Notes under the pieces: generated by a model
Told to the model about the DNA's origin: nothing
Seen by the model: only the letters and a program-made list of their open reading frames with translations
Databases searched by the model: none
From: Panax quinquefolius
Taxonomy: Eukaryota; Streptophyta; Magnoliopsida; Apiales; Araliaceae
NCBI GenBank assembly: GCA_020205615.1
Contig: CM035163.1
Coordinates: 48,267,652 to 48,331,651 of the forward strand
Length of the DNA stretch: 64,000 nucleotides
Direction of reading: 5' to 3'
Shown here: positions 10,471 through 22,748 of the stretch, piece after piece
Layout: every line of letters begins with the position of its first letter
Position numbering within the stretch: position 1 is the first letter of the stretch
Made by a program: the position numbers and the translations under genes

Positions 10471-11341
10471 ATGATCCTTCGTATTCATTCCTTATTAAAT
10501 TGTGGAAATGATCTGTTTACGTGGATTACTGCATGGCGGAGTGAAAATCTATTTGCAATTTCATATATTCTACGATACTCATTTGGTTAAAGTTTTGGCT
10601 TCTATACTCCATGAAATTAGTAGAATATCCTGGATATTTGCGCTTCTTTCGGTATCTTTTCATGGAAATATTCTTCTAAGTATTCTTGAATTTTACTCCA
10701 CAAAGTAGTATCATGTTGACAATTTGGACGTAATTGATTTCAAGATAAATTAACTTATAAATCTTTAAAATTTATTCTTGAACTTGTTTTATTGAATTAT
10801 TATGTCATTGTCATCATCCTCATGCTTATATTATGATGAAAGTCATCTTTGGCTTACGTGCATAGATGGACTTGGTATGATTATGACCAGGGATTATTCG
10901 GTATAATCATGACCTGTAATGTTATAAATGATGTGGTAAAAGTCCTCAGTAGCCTGTAGTGCATTGATGGAAAGTTTTTGGTATGATTTTGACCAAGGAT
11001 TATTCGGTATAGTCATGACCATTGATGATTTAATGAATATCCTTGGCCCGTAGTGCAGGGATGATTCAATGATGTGGTTTATTTATTAAGCTGAGCCTCA
11101 GCGATAATATAAAGAAAAAAAATTGATGAAAACATTTTAAATCATAGAAGACACTAGATATCATGCTCTACTTGACTCTTCTAATGGATGGCTTATTCCG
11201 CTACAGTTAAACTTGATGTCTATTATATTTTATCAGTTTAACATTGTTGAAGACTAATGATAATTTATTCTGCATTATCTTAGTCATAATTTTTTTTACT
11301 AGGCTAGTTGAGCTCACCCTTTCTTTCATTGTTCTCTTCAA

Positions 11342-11382
11342 GAAATGAGAATATAGTTGGGACGAGTCGGGGAACGGAGTGA
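11342..11382 (+). other. LTR A mini-exon with damaged acceptor
   Basis: The 41-nt frame (NENIVGTSRGTE then TGA) is kept, but the acceptor TTTAG/G of the other copies reads TTCAAG here. Any AG use would shift by one base and break the phase. Confidence 0.4.
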
Positions 11383-11621
11383 CGGTCCAGATGATAGCAT
11401 TAGTAGTCCTCATTATTCTGTTAAATAGTGTGATAATAAATGTAATAAGGACTCCATTGAGTGTGAATATTGTCTAGATGACAATATTTGTATTAAAACT
11501 CATAGCATATGTTTTGTCGTATTTTACATGACAGTTGTATAATTAAGTTTTTATTTGTATTTTGTACCATATAGTTGGCGACTCAAGATGGGTGATGTAT
11601 ACCTATTTTGGGGGCATGACA

Positions 11622-12248
11622 TGATATGCCGAACTAAATCGTAAATCCGTGCCCATAGCTTTTTGCAAACTAACCCAAAATCTTGAAGTGAATCTTGGGT
11701 CTCGATCAGAAACTATGGATACTGGCATACCATGCAATCTTATGATCTCGTTTATGTACATACTAGCAAGACGTTCAAGTGTAAAAGTTTCTCGTATCGG
11801 TAAGAAATGAGCAGACTTGGTCAATCTATCAACAATGACCCAAATCACATTTATGCCTTTAGAAACCTTGGGAAGACCAGTAACGAAATCCATGGTAATG
11901 TGCTCCTACTTCCATTCTGGAATTTCAAGTGGTTGCAATGGACCTTTTTGGCACTTGATGCTCCACCTTGACTCGTTGACAAGTTAGACACCTTGAGATA
12001 AACTCCGCTATCTCTCTCTTCATATTGCTCCACCAAAATGTATGTCGAAGATCACTATACATTTTGGTACTCCCAGGATGGATTGCAAACGGTGTGTTGT
12101 GCGCCTCCATCATGATTTTATACTTCAAGTCAGAATCGTTAGGAATACAAAGTCTAGAGTTAACTCGAAGTATTCCTTCTTCATCGATTCTTGCTTCCGG
12201 AATAGCACCTTCTTGCACTTTCTTCTTCATACGCATCAGCTCCAGGTC
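11622..12248 (-). pseudogene. Integrase, N-terminal and core part (A2)
   Basis: Read on the minus strand, the zinc domain shows the HHCC pattern: EAHNTPFAIHPGSTKMYSDL, then RCLTCQRVK. A frameshift near 11930-12000 separates it from the core, which begins MDFVTGLPKVSKG and continues IWVIVDRLTKSAHFLP and VSIVSDRDPRFTSRFW. The first two catalytic Asp residues (MDF, SDRD) are therefore present. The frame ends at SSAYH, just before the expected HPQTDGQSE segment, because A1 is inserted there; the catalytic Glu should lie left of the window. This is a chromovirus-type integrase. It is interrupted and non-functional. Confidence 0.88.
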
Positions 12249-12253
12249 TGTAG
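12249..12253. repeat. Target-site duplication TGTAG (solo LTR B')
   Basis: TGTAG occurs here and at 15480-15484, exactly bordering the solo LTR. Confidence 0.85.
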
Positions 12254-12510
12254 TGAGACACCCCACAAATCTAGGTACTTTATTCCCACAAGATTTGGTG
12301 CTTACTATCCAAACATTCATACTATCTACCCAACTAAAATAATATTTAAACCATAACTCTCCCTTTAAATAGGGTTACATCATTAAGTTCAAAAACATCC
12401 CAGGTTATCTAACCTTAAAACATCATTTAAGTGCGGAATTAAAACTTATTACATCACATCATTATTAAGAAGTCTAAGATTATCATAATAAATAAAAGTG
12501 CAAATCAGCA

Positions 12511-12572
12511 TCACTTGTACAATTTTCCCTTTCCTTTGTTAGTTGAAGGTTCATCTACCTTCTCCACTTTAG
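12511..12572 (-). other. Candidate terminal mini-exon in LTR B'
   Basis: ATTGCAG is followed by 62 nt to TGA. The peptide is AKVEKVDEPSTNKGKGKLYK, one residue different from the B 3' LTR copy. Confidence 0.5.
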
Positions 12573-13623
12573 CTGCAATGAGTTTATAAATATGCAAGAG
12601 TGAGAAAAAAAATTGCTCACTGAATATAACAATAAATCAACATAAGAATAACAATAATAACTGCCAACGAATAGGCTCATCAAAACTGGATAGTACTCTA
12701 ACAATGATAATCAGGAACTAAAATCCAAAATATGGAATATACATAACTGAGGGTCATAAGACCATGAACTATGTCCATAGTTGTGAGTAATCTTTCAACT
12801 CCAATTTTAACATTCATAAGACTATAAGGACTCCTCGTACTTAGGGGGATCAGCCCTTCGTACCATGTATTGTGCACAAACATTTAACACTACGCGTAAG
12901 TTATCCCCTAATAATAATAGGGTTGTTCATCTCAGTATTTATAGTTCAAGTCCTCACCAAAGAAAGTTTGGTTTGGATAAGCTTTCAAGGGTAATTTGAA
13001 GTTTAACGAACATCAACTAGAGGACTAGTTGAATCAATAGTGTTTGATAATCACAACAGATGTTTTAATACAACATAGAACAATTGAGAAACATAAATGA
13101 ACTGATTATACATATTAAACTCATGCTTGAAATAACAACTATAGAGCATTAGTATTCAACAAAATGAGTAAAATGGTAAACCTTTTCTTGAATAAATAAA
13201 TAAGCTAAGGTTAGAGTTTTATAATATTAGAAATGAAATTATTGAACGTACATTAACTGATAGCAAGCTGAAAACTAGAACTTGCCCAACAAGGTATTAA
13301 CTCATGCAAAGAATTAAAACAATTCAATAATAAGGACGAGAATTCAAAACTACATTCACTATACAAGAATAGAACTTAAGAAACTTGCTTAACTATAAAC
13401 AAGTTAGAATGAATCAATCGAATGAGAATTTCAAATAACATTAAGAGTTAAAGTTTGCTCGAATGAATTTTAGGAACAATTGACTTATTCAATAACAGAT
13501 AAGATAACAAAACTCACTCAATCAAAAGAATAAAGTTACACAATGTAATAATAGAACTAACTTAACGAAAGAGTAGAGTTAGAAAGCTTTCTCAATGTAA
13601 AAAGATAGGGTTTAGAAACTTGC

Positions 13624-13659
13624 CTTAAGCATAAGCTATAAAATTAAACTCACGATCAC
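13624..13659 (-). other. Candidate 36-nt micro-exon in LTR B'
   Basis: It is bounded by TGTGTAG on the 5' side and a GC-type donor AAG/GCAAGT on the 3' side. The reading frame (D-R-E-F-N-F-I-A-Y) enters and leaves in phase 1, compatible with the terminal mini-exon at 12511-12572. A matching first donor AAAAG/GTATGT is at 14701-14703. Confidence 0.4.
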
Positions 13660-15479
13660 CTACACATAATTTTAGAACCACAATACCTATTAGATATGCT
13701 AACATACCATAACATGTTCATTTCTAGCTAAATTTATCATTGAAGCACAAGTCCTTCATTAACATTTACATTTCAGAAAATCCAAGTGTTTTACTTCGCA
13801 ACACTTATCTAACGCTTATTATGTATACTAAATTGCCACATAACGCGTTCTCGATATACTAACCATTTTTGTAACTTTGAACTTACTAACCCCAATTCAC
13901 TATGCTATGGAAACCTTAACATTACACATTTAACATGCTAACATAATTTCAGACCATATTATGACGCTAACCCAAGATCAGAAGAAAGAAGAAAACATCA
14001 AAATCTCAAACCGAAATGTATGGCAAATTGCTGGCTTATACAAGAGCTTAGATCCCATGCAATTGCTACGTTTTTTTGCCTTAACATCACAAGCATTGCT
14101 TGCCAGTGTTCAAACAGACGCAGAGAAGGCTAATGAACAGTAGCCGACTTTAGCCCAACAAACACAAATTTCACCCACCAAACAGTGATAATAACACAAA
14201 AAATAAATATACAACTAACATAAACATGATTGCTAACGTATTCAGTCACTTAACACAATTTAACAACAACTAAAACTATTTTAATTTCTCAATTTTTATG
14301 TTTTTCATATAAAACTCCATTTTTTGATATTCATCCCAAAAATTATCACTGTGAATTCATTACATGCTCAAATCATCTCATTCAAATTACATTATGTTTG
14401 TATCTCAATGAACTAACATATATAAACTTCAATTTATAATTTCACATACGAATTGGCCAATAAAATTGATACTTACTCAGACTATATGAAGAACATAAAC
14501 ACTAACATCATATTTTTCCTACTATCGAGCAATTTAGCATGCAATTTCCTTGTCTGAACATTACTCCAGCATTACAAACATGTATAACCACAATATCAAC
14601 TATATATGTCCATAATTCAACAATTGATTTTACAGAACATAAGAAAATTCTTTCCGTGAAACATGTATATACACATATATATTATCACAGTTATGAACAT
14701 ACCTTTTGTTGCTTGACAGAAATTCTTACTAACACACTGATGATCGCTACGAAATTCTCAAGTTTCCTCTCAACTCTCTCTAAGTTTCACTGTCAAGTTC
14801 TATCAACTCTCTGAACTCTCTTCTCAATATTGCCAAATACCAAGTTATGTAGCACTTAAGCGCAAAGAAAAAAAACTGATGACCTAATTATTAACATCAG
14901 TTAAAAGAAACGTATCTATTATAAATATATTATATTATTTAATTTATTTTATTCATATTATTTATTTTATTTGATTTTCAAAAACTAGAAATCCCAAAAG
15001 CCATAAGGCTTGTTTGGCAAACCATTTAATTTTTTAAGAATTAATCTAATAAGCCTTGTTTGACAAAAACTAATTTAAATCCTTTTTAATTTATTTTAAT
15101 AAACACTTTAGTTTATAATTATAATCACATACTATTTATTTGGATTTTTATATCCAATATTAACCCATTAAATTAATCACATACTATATTTTAATTAAAT
15201 ATAGTCTTTTAGCAAGTATCACCAAATTATAATTTTCATTATCACTTTATTTAAAAAATTTAATATATCATTTAAATCACTAGCCACAATATAACATCTC
15301 ATGTTATAATACAAATCTCTAAATTATAAATTAATTAAATTTAGAATTTATCTAATAAATTTAGATTTACAAATATTTATTAATGACCATCATATAAATA
15401 ATTATTTATTCCATCAGTTCAATAATAGACACATCCAATAAATATTTAATATTACAACTTGAAATTTCGGATCGTTACA

Positions 15480-15484
15480 TGTAG
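15480..15484. repeat. Target-site duplication TGTAG (solo LTR B')
   Basis: This is the second copy, identical to 12249-12253. Confidence 0.85.
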
Positions 15485-16960
15485 TTTGAGCAGCTTTAAC
15501 TTTATCGATTAAAGTCAGTTTCACTCGTATATTCGCCGTCATCACATGGGTCCCTGGTGTCTTTAACTCTATTTCCATCCTTCGTAAGTCATACAAAATG
15601 GGTCTTTGCGTTGACAATATTTCACTCAGACCTGATATGATCTTCTTCTACTCAATGCGTCACCACTACGCTCGCTTTTCGTGATGGTATTGGATGGTAT
15701 GATCATAATCTTTCAACAACTCAAGCCAAAGATCGTTGCTGTCAGCAGTTGAGTTCCTTTTGAGTGAAGAAATATTTGAGACTTTTATGATCCGTATAGA
15801 TCTCCACCTTCTCTCCATACGTAATGCCTCCAAATCTTAAGCGTTAAAACGATCGCCGCTAACTCTAGATCATGAGTAGGATAATTCCTCTCATATTCTT
15901 TGAGTTGTCGAGAGGCATAAATAGGCTATGACTTTCCCATGTTGCATGAGAACACATCCTAACCTTTGCTCAAGCATCACCAGAGATGACAAATCCTCCG
16001 AGCCGATGGTATTGTTAGAACAAAATGAAATGAGTCTCCTCTTGAGTTCTTGAAAACTCTTTTCACATTCCTCACTCCAAACAAATTTTGTATCTTTTCG
16101 AGTCACCGAAAGAATGGAGTAGCGATTCGAGAAAATCCATCCACGAATCTCCAATAATAACCACCAAGCCGAGAAAGCTACGTATTTTGATCATCGACTT
16201 AGGTTGCTCCCGACTTTGAATTGCTTCAATCTTTGTCGAATTCAACAAATATTCCATGATTTGATATCACATGCCCAAGGAATGCAACTTCCTCGCCGTA
16301 ACTCACATTTCTTCAACTTCGGCATAAAGCTTGTTTTCACGAAGCTTTTGGAGTATCGACCTCAAGTGTTGCTTTCATGGTCTTCGCGGGATTTAGAGTA
16401 TATGAGGATGTCATCAATAAAGACGACCACAAAGTAATCCAAATATTCCTTGAATACTCAGTTCATCTTATCCATGAAGGCAGCAGGATCATTAGTCAAT
16501 CCAAAAGACATGATTAGGAATTCATAATGCCTGTACCGAGTTCTCGAAAGCGCTTTGAATGTCATCGCTTTTAATCTTCAATCGATGATATCCGAACGAA
16601 GATCAATCTTTGAAAAGAATTTGGCTCCTTGCAATTGGTCAAACAGGTCATCAATGCAAGGCAATGGGTACCTATTTTTGATGGTGACATGATTCAACTC
16701 CGATAATCAATACAAAGTCAGATACTTCCATCTTTCTTCTTCACGAATAGAACAGAGCACCCCAAGGAGACGATACTTAGACGAATGAAACCGATGTCTA
16801 ACAATTCTTGTAGTTGGGTTTTAACTCCTCAAGTTCAATAGAGCCATTCGATATGGGGCTTTGGAAATGGGTTATGTCTGGGATTCAAGGTCGATACAAA
16901 ATTCAATTTCACGCCTGGGGTAGGCTAGAAGTTCTTCGTGAATAGGCCAGAAATTTATTA
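15485..16960 (-). pseudogene. Reverse transcriptase and RNase H (A2)
   Basis: Read from 16960 down, motifs in order are: FFVKKKDGS (about 16740), DYRELN-like, KIDLRS (about 16600), [14 protein letters not shown] (about 16520), then VVVFIDDILIYSKS near 16410 (the F-IDD catalytic pair is kept), HFLGHV-like (16270), SFLGLVVIIG, then RNase H with WSEECEKSFQELKRRL, YTDHKSLKYFFTQKEL and DALSRR at about 15640. The RNase H-integrase linker LSTQRPILYDLRRMEIELKTPG follows to 15485. Several single-base indels and stops break the frame. It is interrupted from its integrase by solo LTR B'. Confidence 0.85.
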
Positions 16961-16972
16961 ACAATAGAAATA

Positions 16973-18040
16973 TCATTCAAATCGACGATCTTTATTTAAA
17001 TCCGTGATATGGGCTAAGAAAGCTTGACATCCATTTTTCAATAAACGAATAGCTTTATGACTTGATATGACAGTGATTGATTTTAGTGGTTTAGTTGCTT
17101 GAATTCGCATAATAGGTTGGTTAGGAATATGAAAGCTAACAACCTTACGAAAATAATCGATTTTAGAATGATGAGTAGTTAACCAATCAACCCCTAAAAT
17201 CACATCAAATGCAAGTATTTTCAAGAAAATAAGATCGACAGGTAATGTGCAGTTACCGATTTGAATCAAACAAGACTTATAAACCGTGGATGTAATGAAG
17301 GTTTCTCCCAACGGAGTTTCAACAGATAAGTCAAAGTTTAATTTCTTCGAAGTCAAATTTAAACGTTGAGTGCAAGTAGGAGAAATAAAGGAATGGGTAG
17401 AACCGGTATCAAATAAAGTATAAACTTCGCTAGAGTTTATGATTAGCTTACCCGTGATCACCTCGTTCGGATTCCTCACTTTTTGGGAGGTTGCCACAAA
17501 CGCTCTCCCTTGAACTACCGGTTTTGTCTTATCTAGGACACCCTTTGATGCCTCCATCCCAGCTGGACTTGACTTAGGTGCACGACAAAATCGGGCTAGG
17601 TGACCTTCTTTTCCATAATTATAACACTCTTTGGACTGCATTGTGCAGTTTGGACTTATGTGTCCTTCCCCTCCATATTTGAAACATACGATCGGTGGTC
17701 GTTCTCCTTCCTTAACAACAGGTGTTGGTGCTAACATCTTTCCATCCTTGTTGAATCTCCTCTTCTTGAAATGTACACTCTTATTGTCATGGCCATGATT
17801 ACCACCGAAGTGATTATCATTTCTGGCAAGTTGATTCCCTCCACGTTTGTTGTCACCGCTTCGATGACTGCTACCACTGGTATTATCGACTTGTCGGTTG
17901 CTCTCTCTTGGTTGGGTTGACTCATTATCGCGCTCCAATAACTGAGCCCTATTCACAACATCTGAATACAAACACAGTTTGTGAGAAATCAGATATTGAC
18001 GTATCTCGAGTTTCAAACCTCTTAGAAACATCCGCGCCAT
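16973..18040 (-). pseudogene. Gag C-terminus, zinc knuckles and protease (A2)
   Basis: This is an open 355-residue stretch. Residues 1-60 end the capsid (MARMFLRGLKLEIRQYL). Residues 60-115 are Gly/Asn/Arg-rich. Two knuckles follow: CFKYGGEGHISPNC, where the second Cys is replaced by Tyr, and CYNYGKEGHLARFC, also Cys to Tyr. So both CCHC knuckles have lost one zinc ligand. The protease follows with LFDTGSTHSFISP (active site intact) and FDVILGVDWL. The frame ends inside the protease-RT linker at TDLNKDRRFE. The upstream capsid part is in another frame. Confidence 0.85.
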
Positions 18041-18586
18041 TCTCTCCTCATTATCAACTAAGTGGGACGTAAACCGAGATAACTCAGCAAACTTAGCTTC
18101 GTACTACGCCACGGTCATATTATTTTGCTCAAGCTTGATGAACTCTACCTCCTTCATGTGACGAATACTTTCAGGAAAGTACTTGTCGTTGAACAGCTCT
18201 TGAACTTCTCCCAAGACATTTTGAGTGTGGTAGGTTGAGTACGCCTTACAGATTCCCACCAGTAATCTGCCTCTGCTCGCAACATGAAGGTGGCAAAGGG
18301 AACCTTTTGCTCCTCTGAGCATCCCAAGACATCAAATATCTTGTTGATCTGCTTTATCCACGTCTCCGCCTTAAGTGGTTTTGGATCTCCAAAAAACTCC
18401 GGTGGTCCCAGCTCCTTGTTGCATGAATTGTATAAAGCCTCTGAACATCCCATCGCTCACCATTTCATCGCATTATTGTTTACATGAGGATTATTGTCTT
18501 CCCATTGCACATTATCCCGGCATTAACTGTGGTGACTCAACAGGTCTCATGTGCTTCATTGTTTATCTCAACATTTTGGATGCCAT
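18041..18586 (-). pseudogene. Gag N-terminus and capsid (A2)
   Basis: The likely start is the ATG at 18586-18584 (MASKML...), followed quickly by stops. Capsid homology begins at LGPPEFFGDPKPLKAETWI and continues KVPFATFMLRAEADYWWES, then after a frameshift near 18230 KYFPESIRHMKEVEFIKLEQ. These match retrotransposon Gag (compare B: PPEFRGS, FVTFMLKAEASYWW). No ORF0 precedes gag here; the ATG is only ~185 bp from the LTR. Non-functional. Confidence 0.82.
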
Positions 18587-18755
18587 TTTCAAATACTACC
18601 ACAAAACAAGGGTTAATTAACATATCACATATTATCCCTATACTCGACCACCACCAATTAAATACCAAATAAACTTAGGTAGGTCATACTAGCGAAGGAA
18701 TTCCGCCTCTCCCTCCTAGTTCTTGTCTCACATCTCACCAGGATCATATCCCTAA

Positions 18756-18767
18756 GCTTTGATACCA
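18756..18767 (-). promoter_or_regulatory. Primer binding site, tRNA-iMet type (A2)
   Basis: On the minus strand TGGTATCAAAGC lies 2 nt after the LTR end GGGGGCGTCACA. Confidence 0.9.
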
Positions 18768-19007
18768 GCTGTGACGCCCCCAAAATAGGTATACATCACC
18801 CATCTTGAGTCGCCAAATATATGGTACAAAATTCAAATACAACTTAATTATACAACAGTCGTGTAAAATGCGACAAAACATATGCTATGAGTTTTAATAA
18901 GAATATTGTCATCTAGACAATATCCACACTCAATGGAGTCCTCATTACATTTATTGTCACACTATTTAACAGAATAACGAGGACTACTAATGCTATCATC
19001 TGGACCT

Positions 19008-19048
19008 TCACTTCGTTCCCCGACTAGTCCCAGCTACGTTCTCATTTC
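19008..19048 (-). other. Candidate terminal mini-exon in LTR A (A2)
   Basis: TCTCTTTAG is followed by 41 nt ending in TGA. The frame is NENVAGTSRGTK. Confidence 0.5.
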
Positions 19049-19934
19049 CTAAAGAGAACAGTGAAAGAAAGGGTGAGCTCAACTAGCCTAGTAAGAAATA
19101 TTATGACTAAGATAATGCAGAATAAATTATCATTAGTCTTCAACAATGTTAAACTGATAAAATATAATAGACATCAAGTTTAACTGCAGCAGAATAAGCA
19201 ATCCATTAGAAGAGTCTAGTAGAGCATGATATCTACTATCTTCTATGATTTAAAATGTTTTCATCAATTTTTATCGCTGAGACTCAGCTTAATAAATAAA
19301 CCACATCATCGAGTCATCCCTGCACTACGGGCCAAGGATATTCATTAAATCATCAATGGTCATGACTATACCAAATAATCCCTGGTCATAATCATACCAA
19401 AAACTGTCCATCAATGCACTACAACCTACTGAGGACTTTTACCACATCATTTATAACATTACAGGTCATGATTATACCCAATAATCCTTGGTCATAATCA
19501 TACCAAGTCCATCTATGCATGTAAGCCAAAGATGACATTCATCACAATATAAGCATGAGGATGATGACAATGACATAATAATTCAATAAAACAAGTTCAA
19601 GAATAAATTTTAAAGATTTATAAGTTAATTTATCTTGAAATCAATTACGTCCAAATTGTCAACATGATACTTCTTTGTGGAGTAAAATTCAAGAATGCTC
19701 AGAAGAATATTTCCATGAAAAGATACCGGATGAAGTGCAAATATCCAGGATATTCTACTAATTTCATGGAGTATAAGAAGCCAAAACTTTAACCAAATGA
19801 GTATCATAGAATATATGAAACTGCAAATGGATTTTCACCCGCCATGCAGTAATCGACGTAGACAGATCATTTCCATAATTTAATAAGGAATGAATACGAA
19901 GGATCATTCACCATTCATGTGATAATCCACATAG

Positions 19935-20425
19935 ACAAGTTATTCCAACAGAATAATAAAGAATGGAACCAGGTCATGTGTAATCCACACAGACAGGATA
20001 TTCCAACAGAATAATAAAAATGGAATAACAAAGAATTCACCATGCATGTGATAGACAGCATAGATAGGTTATTCCAACAGAATAATAAAGAATGGAACCA
20101 GGTCTAGCGTAATTCGTACAGAAAGGGTATTCCAACAAAATAATAAAGAATGGAACCAGGTCATGCGTAATCCGCACAAACAGGATATTCCAACAAAATA
20201 ATAAAGAATGGAATAACAAAGAATTCACTATGCATGCGATAGACTGCACAGATAGGTTATTCCAATAGAATAATAAAGAATGGAACCAGGTCTAGCATAA
20301 TCCGCACAGACAGGATATTCCAACAGAATAATAAAGAACGGAATAACAGAAGAATTTTACCATGTATGTGGTACTTCGCATAAACAGGTTATTCCAACAT
20401 AATAATAAAGAATGGAATAATAGAA
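19935..20425 (-). repeat. Hairpin minisatellite, about 8 units (A2 LTR)
   Basis: Reverse-complement copies of the TTCCATTCTTTATTATT unit. This is the longest array of the three. Confidence 0.85.
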
Positions 20426-20594
20426 GCTCTCTTCATGAATAAGAAAGAAATAATACCCCTTACCTTAGAAAGAAACTGGACACTGGAGTAAAGGGGTAGC
20501 AGACTTCTCTTCTTCTTTTTCTCTATAATTTCTCTCTATAATAATTACTCTATAGCTTTAGTGAATTGATGAGAAATGAAGGAAGAATGAGCTT

Positions 20595-20604
20595 CTATTT
20601 ATAG
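20595..20604 (-). promoter_or_regulatory. TATA box of A2 LTR
   Basis: CTATAAATAG on the minus strand, in the same context as 9841-9850. Confidence 0.7.
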
Positions 20605-21775
20605 GAAAATATAGTTTCGATAATTGCACATTTTGGGGCTCCAAATATTACAGTACAATACCTTCAACTTTTCTTTTATTTTTAATTTAGTCCTGGAAGT
20701 ATTATCAAACTTGCACCATCTCCCCTAATAATAAATAATGTGAATCAATAGTTCAATCATATGAATCAATAGTTATAATCATGTGAAAATACGAATTACA
20801 GTATAGTACCTCCATCTATACCTCTATTTTTAACTTAGTCATGCAAGTATTAACAATCTTGCACCAACTCCCCTAATAGTACAAGAATGTGAATCAATAG
20901 TACACACATGTGAACAAATAGTTATAATCATGTGAATTAATAGCAATTAATTGCTCATTTATCCGGTTAATTACCCTACTGGTTAGTATAACTTCCAGAC
21001 ATCAATTAATATCGAAATAAATGTCGATTTCTACTAACACTAATAATTCCAACACAATGGAACTATCAATTTCATCTTTAATCCACACGAACTTATTCAT
21101 CATTAATATTATAACTCACAATATTTAACAACCAGGTCGTTCCCAGGAAAGAGGGGACTTTCCGATAAGGATTTCTCCTTATTGGCGCGCAATTAGATGA
21201 CCAAACCTCTCCTTGACAGAACTTCTAGACATTGTAAATATTAAAATTTAATAATATGAATAATTAACTTTGTCATCTCAATTATTGATTTAATAATATA
21301 TCATATTATGCAGATGATACTGTGACAATAATCGAATTAATAATATGAGAGATATGATGCAACAATTACTGTAGCAATACTTGAGTATAACTGAGTGACT
21401 TTTCACGTAAGCATCAATAATCAATACCGCAGCTACTACGCAACCATGCATACATCGCATTTCTTTTACTACCGGGTAGTTCAGCAGTTTAACGGTAAAA
21501 CTTCCGCCATTATTTTTATAAAAAGATAATTATGTCATTTTCTAACTACGACAATACTTCCATTGTGGGGTCCACCAATGATTGTGCCGTCGTACAAATA
21601 TTCCATGTTAAAACGAATATTCCTCGACAAATCGAATATTATATAACCACTTGCTTACTTTGCAAAATTTGTAAATATTATCCACAATTATAACATTATA
21701 TCAAGTCCACACCATAATATTCAAAAATATATTACGAGAAAATTATTCTTTATTCATAAAAGTTGGGGTCTTACA

Positions 21776-21990
21776 ACTAGTCTACTCAAGGTTCACGAAT
21801 ACCCGTACATACAGAATCCTCTACACATGGAGGAACACAAGGTTTGGATAAAATAATTCCAGAGCTTCAGTTGGATACAACCAACAAAATTCCTGAAAAT
21901 ACCCATCTCAAAGAAGATTCAGACATCGGTGATATCAGGAAAAAGGTCCTTTAGATGGAAGAGACCATTCGGTCTATAAAAGGGATTGGA
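21776..21990 (+). pseudogene. Gag fragment of the Tat-like host element C
   Basis: In one frame it reads STQGSRIPVHTESSTHG, then THLKEDSDIGDIRKKVL, a stop, then MEETIRSIKGIG. The end resembles the region before capsid in Tat/Ogre Gag, where a coiled coil ends in MEE.L..I.G. It is cut on the left by the A2 LTR and on the right by the E LTR. The link to the pol at 27556 is inferred from strand and lineage. Confidence 0.6.
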
Positions 21991-22736
21991 TGTAACGACC
22001 CGAAAATTTGGATCGTCTAGAATTTAAGTTTAAAGAATTAGTTATTAATAAAATGAATTTTTATTAATAATATTATGTGCTATGTGTTTATTAATCGTTC
22101 TAGAACCTAGGATGATTATAAGTCAGGAGGATTATGGCTACGAGCTAGACTGAACGAGTAATAATTTTTAAGACGAAAATAAAAATTTTCCGGGAACAAA
22201 AATATTTTTGGGGAAAAAGACGAAATAGACACTATTCACCCGACGAAACCTAAGGGTTAGGGTTTGAATAACCTAAGCCTTTCCGAGAGTTCGGTATGTC
22301 GAAATGACATTCGGTCAAAAGATTTGATGATAAAATATCATGAAAAGTTAAATAAAGACGATAAAAGTTTTTCTCAAAAAACGTGCAAAAATCGGAAGAA
22401 ATAAAAATGACGAAAAGTACTGCTATGTACTTTTCATTCGTTTAGCTACGTTAGGGGAAAACGTGAAGGAAAACGCTTAACACCAAAAAGTGTTTTTTAG
22501 TTTTTTAGAAATCCGAAGAATACGTAAAATTTAATCGGTAAAGGAAAGACGAAATATCCAAAAATATTTGGATTCCAAGAATTGCAGTTTTTAAAACTGT
22601 CGGATGAAAACCCTAAAGACGGAACCACGAAACTTAAAGGCTAAGTAGACTTAAGGCCTAAGTTAACTTAACACTTAAGTCATGAATAGTAAGGAGGTTG
22701 GGGGTGAAATGACTAAAATACTCTTAGCTTGGATTT

Positions 22737-22748
22737 TCTATAAATAGG
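22737..22748 (+). promoter_or_regulatory. TATA box of LTR E
   Basis: TCTATAAATAGG is followed ~50 nt later by a GAGAGAGAGAGGG leader. The arrangement is the same in LTR D at 34139. Confidence 0.65.

Larger units (their letters stand above)
9222..11621 (+). mobile_element. A1 3' LTR, second part
   Basis: It resumes the A-type LTR interrupted at 4479 and ends GGGGGCATGACA. The next base is A2 integrase on the opposite strand, so A1 is inserted in A2. It carries a TATA box, a leader with a likely donor (CTAAG/GTAAGG at 9967), the hairpin minisatellite and the 3' mini-exon. Confidence 0.88.
12254..15479 (-). mobile_element. Solo LTR of the B family (B') nested in A2 pol
   Basis: On the minus strand it starts TGTAACGATCC and ends GGGGTGTCTCA. 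It aligns in reverse with the B LTRs (48289-51318, 57172-60145) through most of its length, for example the ACCTAGATTTG end, the AACCTGGGATGTTTT-like segment and the CATTATGTTCGT-like U3/R stretch. A perfect 5-bp target duplication and the lack of any internal region make it a clean solo LTR. The apparent frames inside it (e.g. 13961-14143, 14539-14814) are not supported as genes. Confidence 0.92.
18770..21775 (-). mobile_element. A2 5' LTR (family A, 3.0 kb, complete)
   Basis: On the minus strand it starts TGTAAGACCCC (21775) and ends GTCACA (18770). It is the only complete, uninterrupted A LTR here and defines the family. The right flank (21776 on) is Tat-type gag of element C, so A2 is inserted in C. 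It holds TATA at 20595-20604, the hairpin minisatellite and the mini-exon. Confidence 0.92.

Noticed and set aside
13961..14143. Plus-strand frame MTLTQDQKKEEN in solo LTR B'
   Set aside because: No homologue in other B LTRs; it lies in the variable segment of an LTR on the opposite strand.
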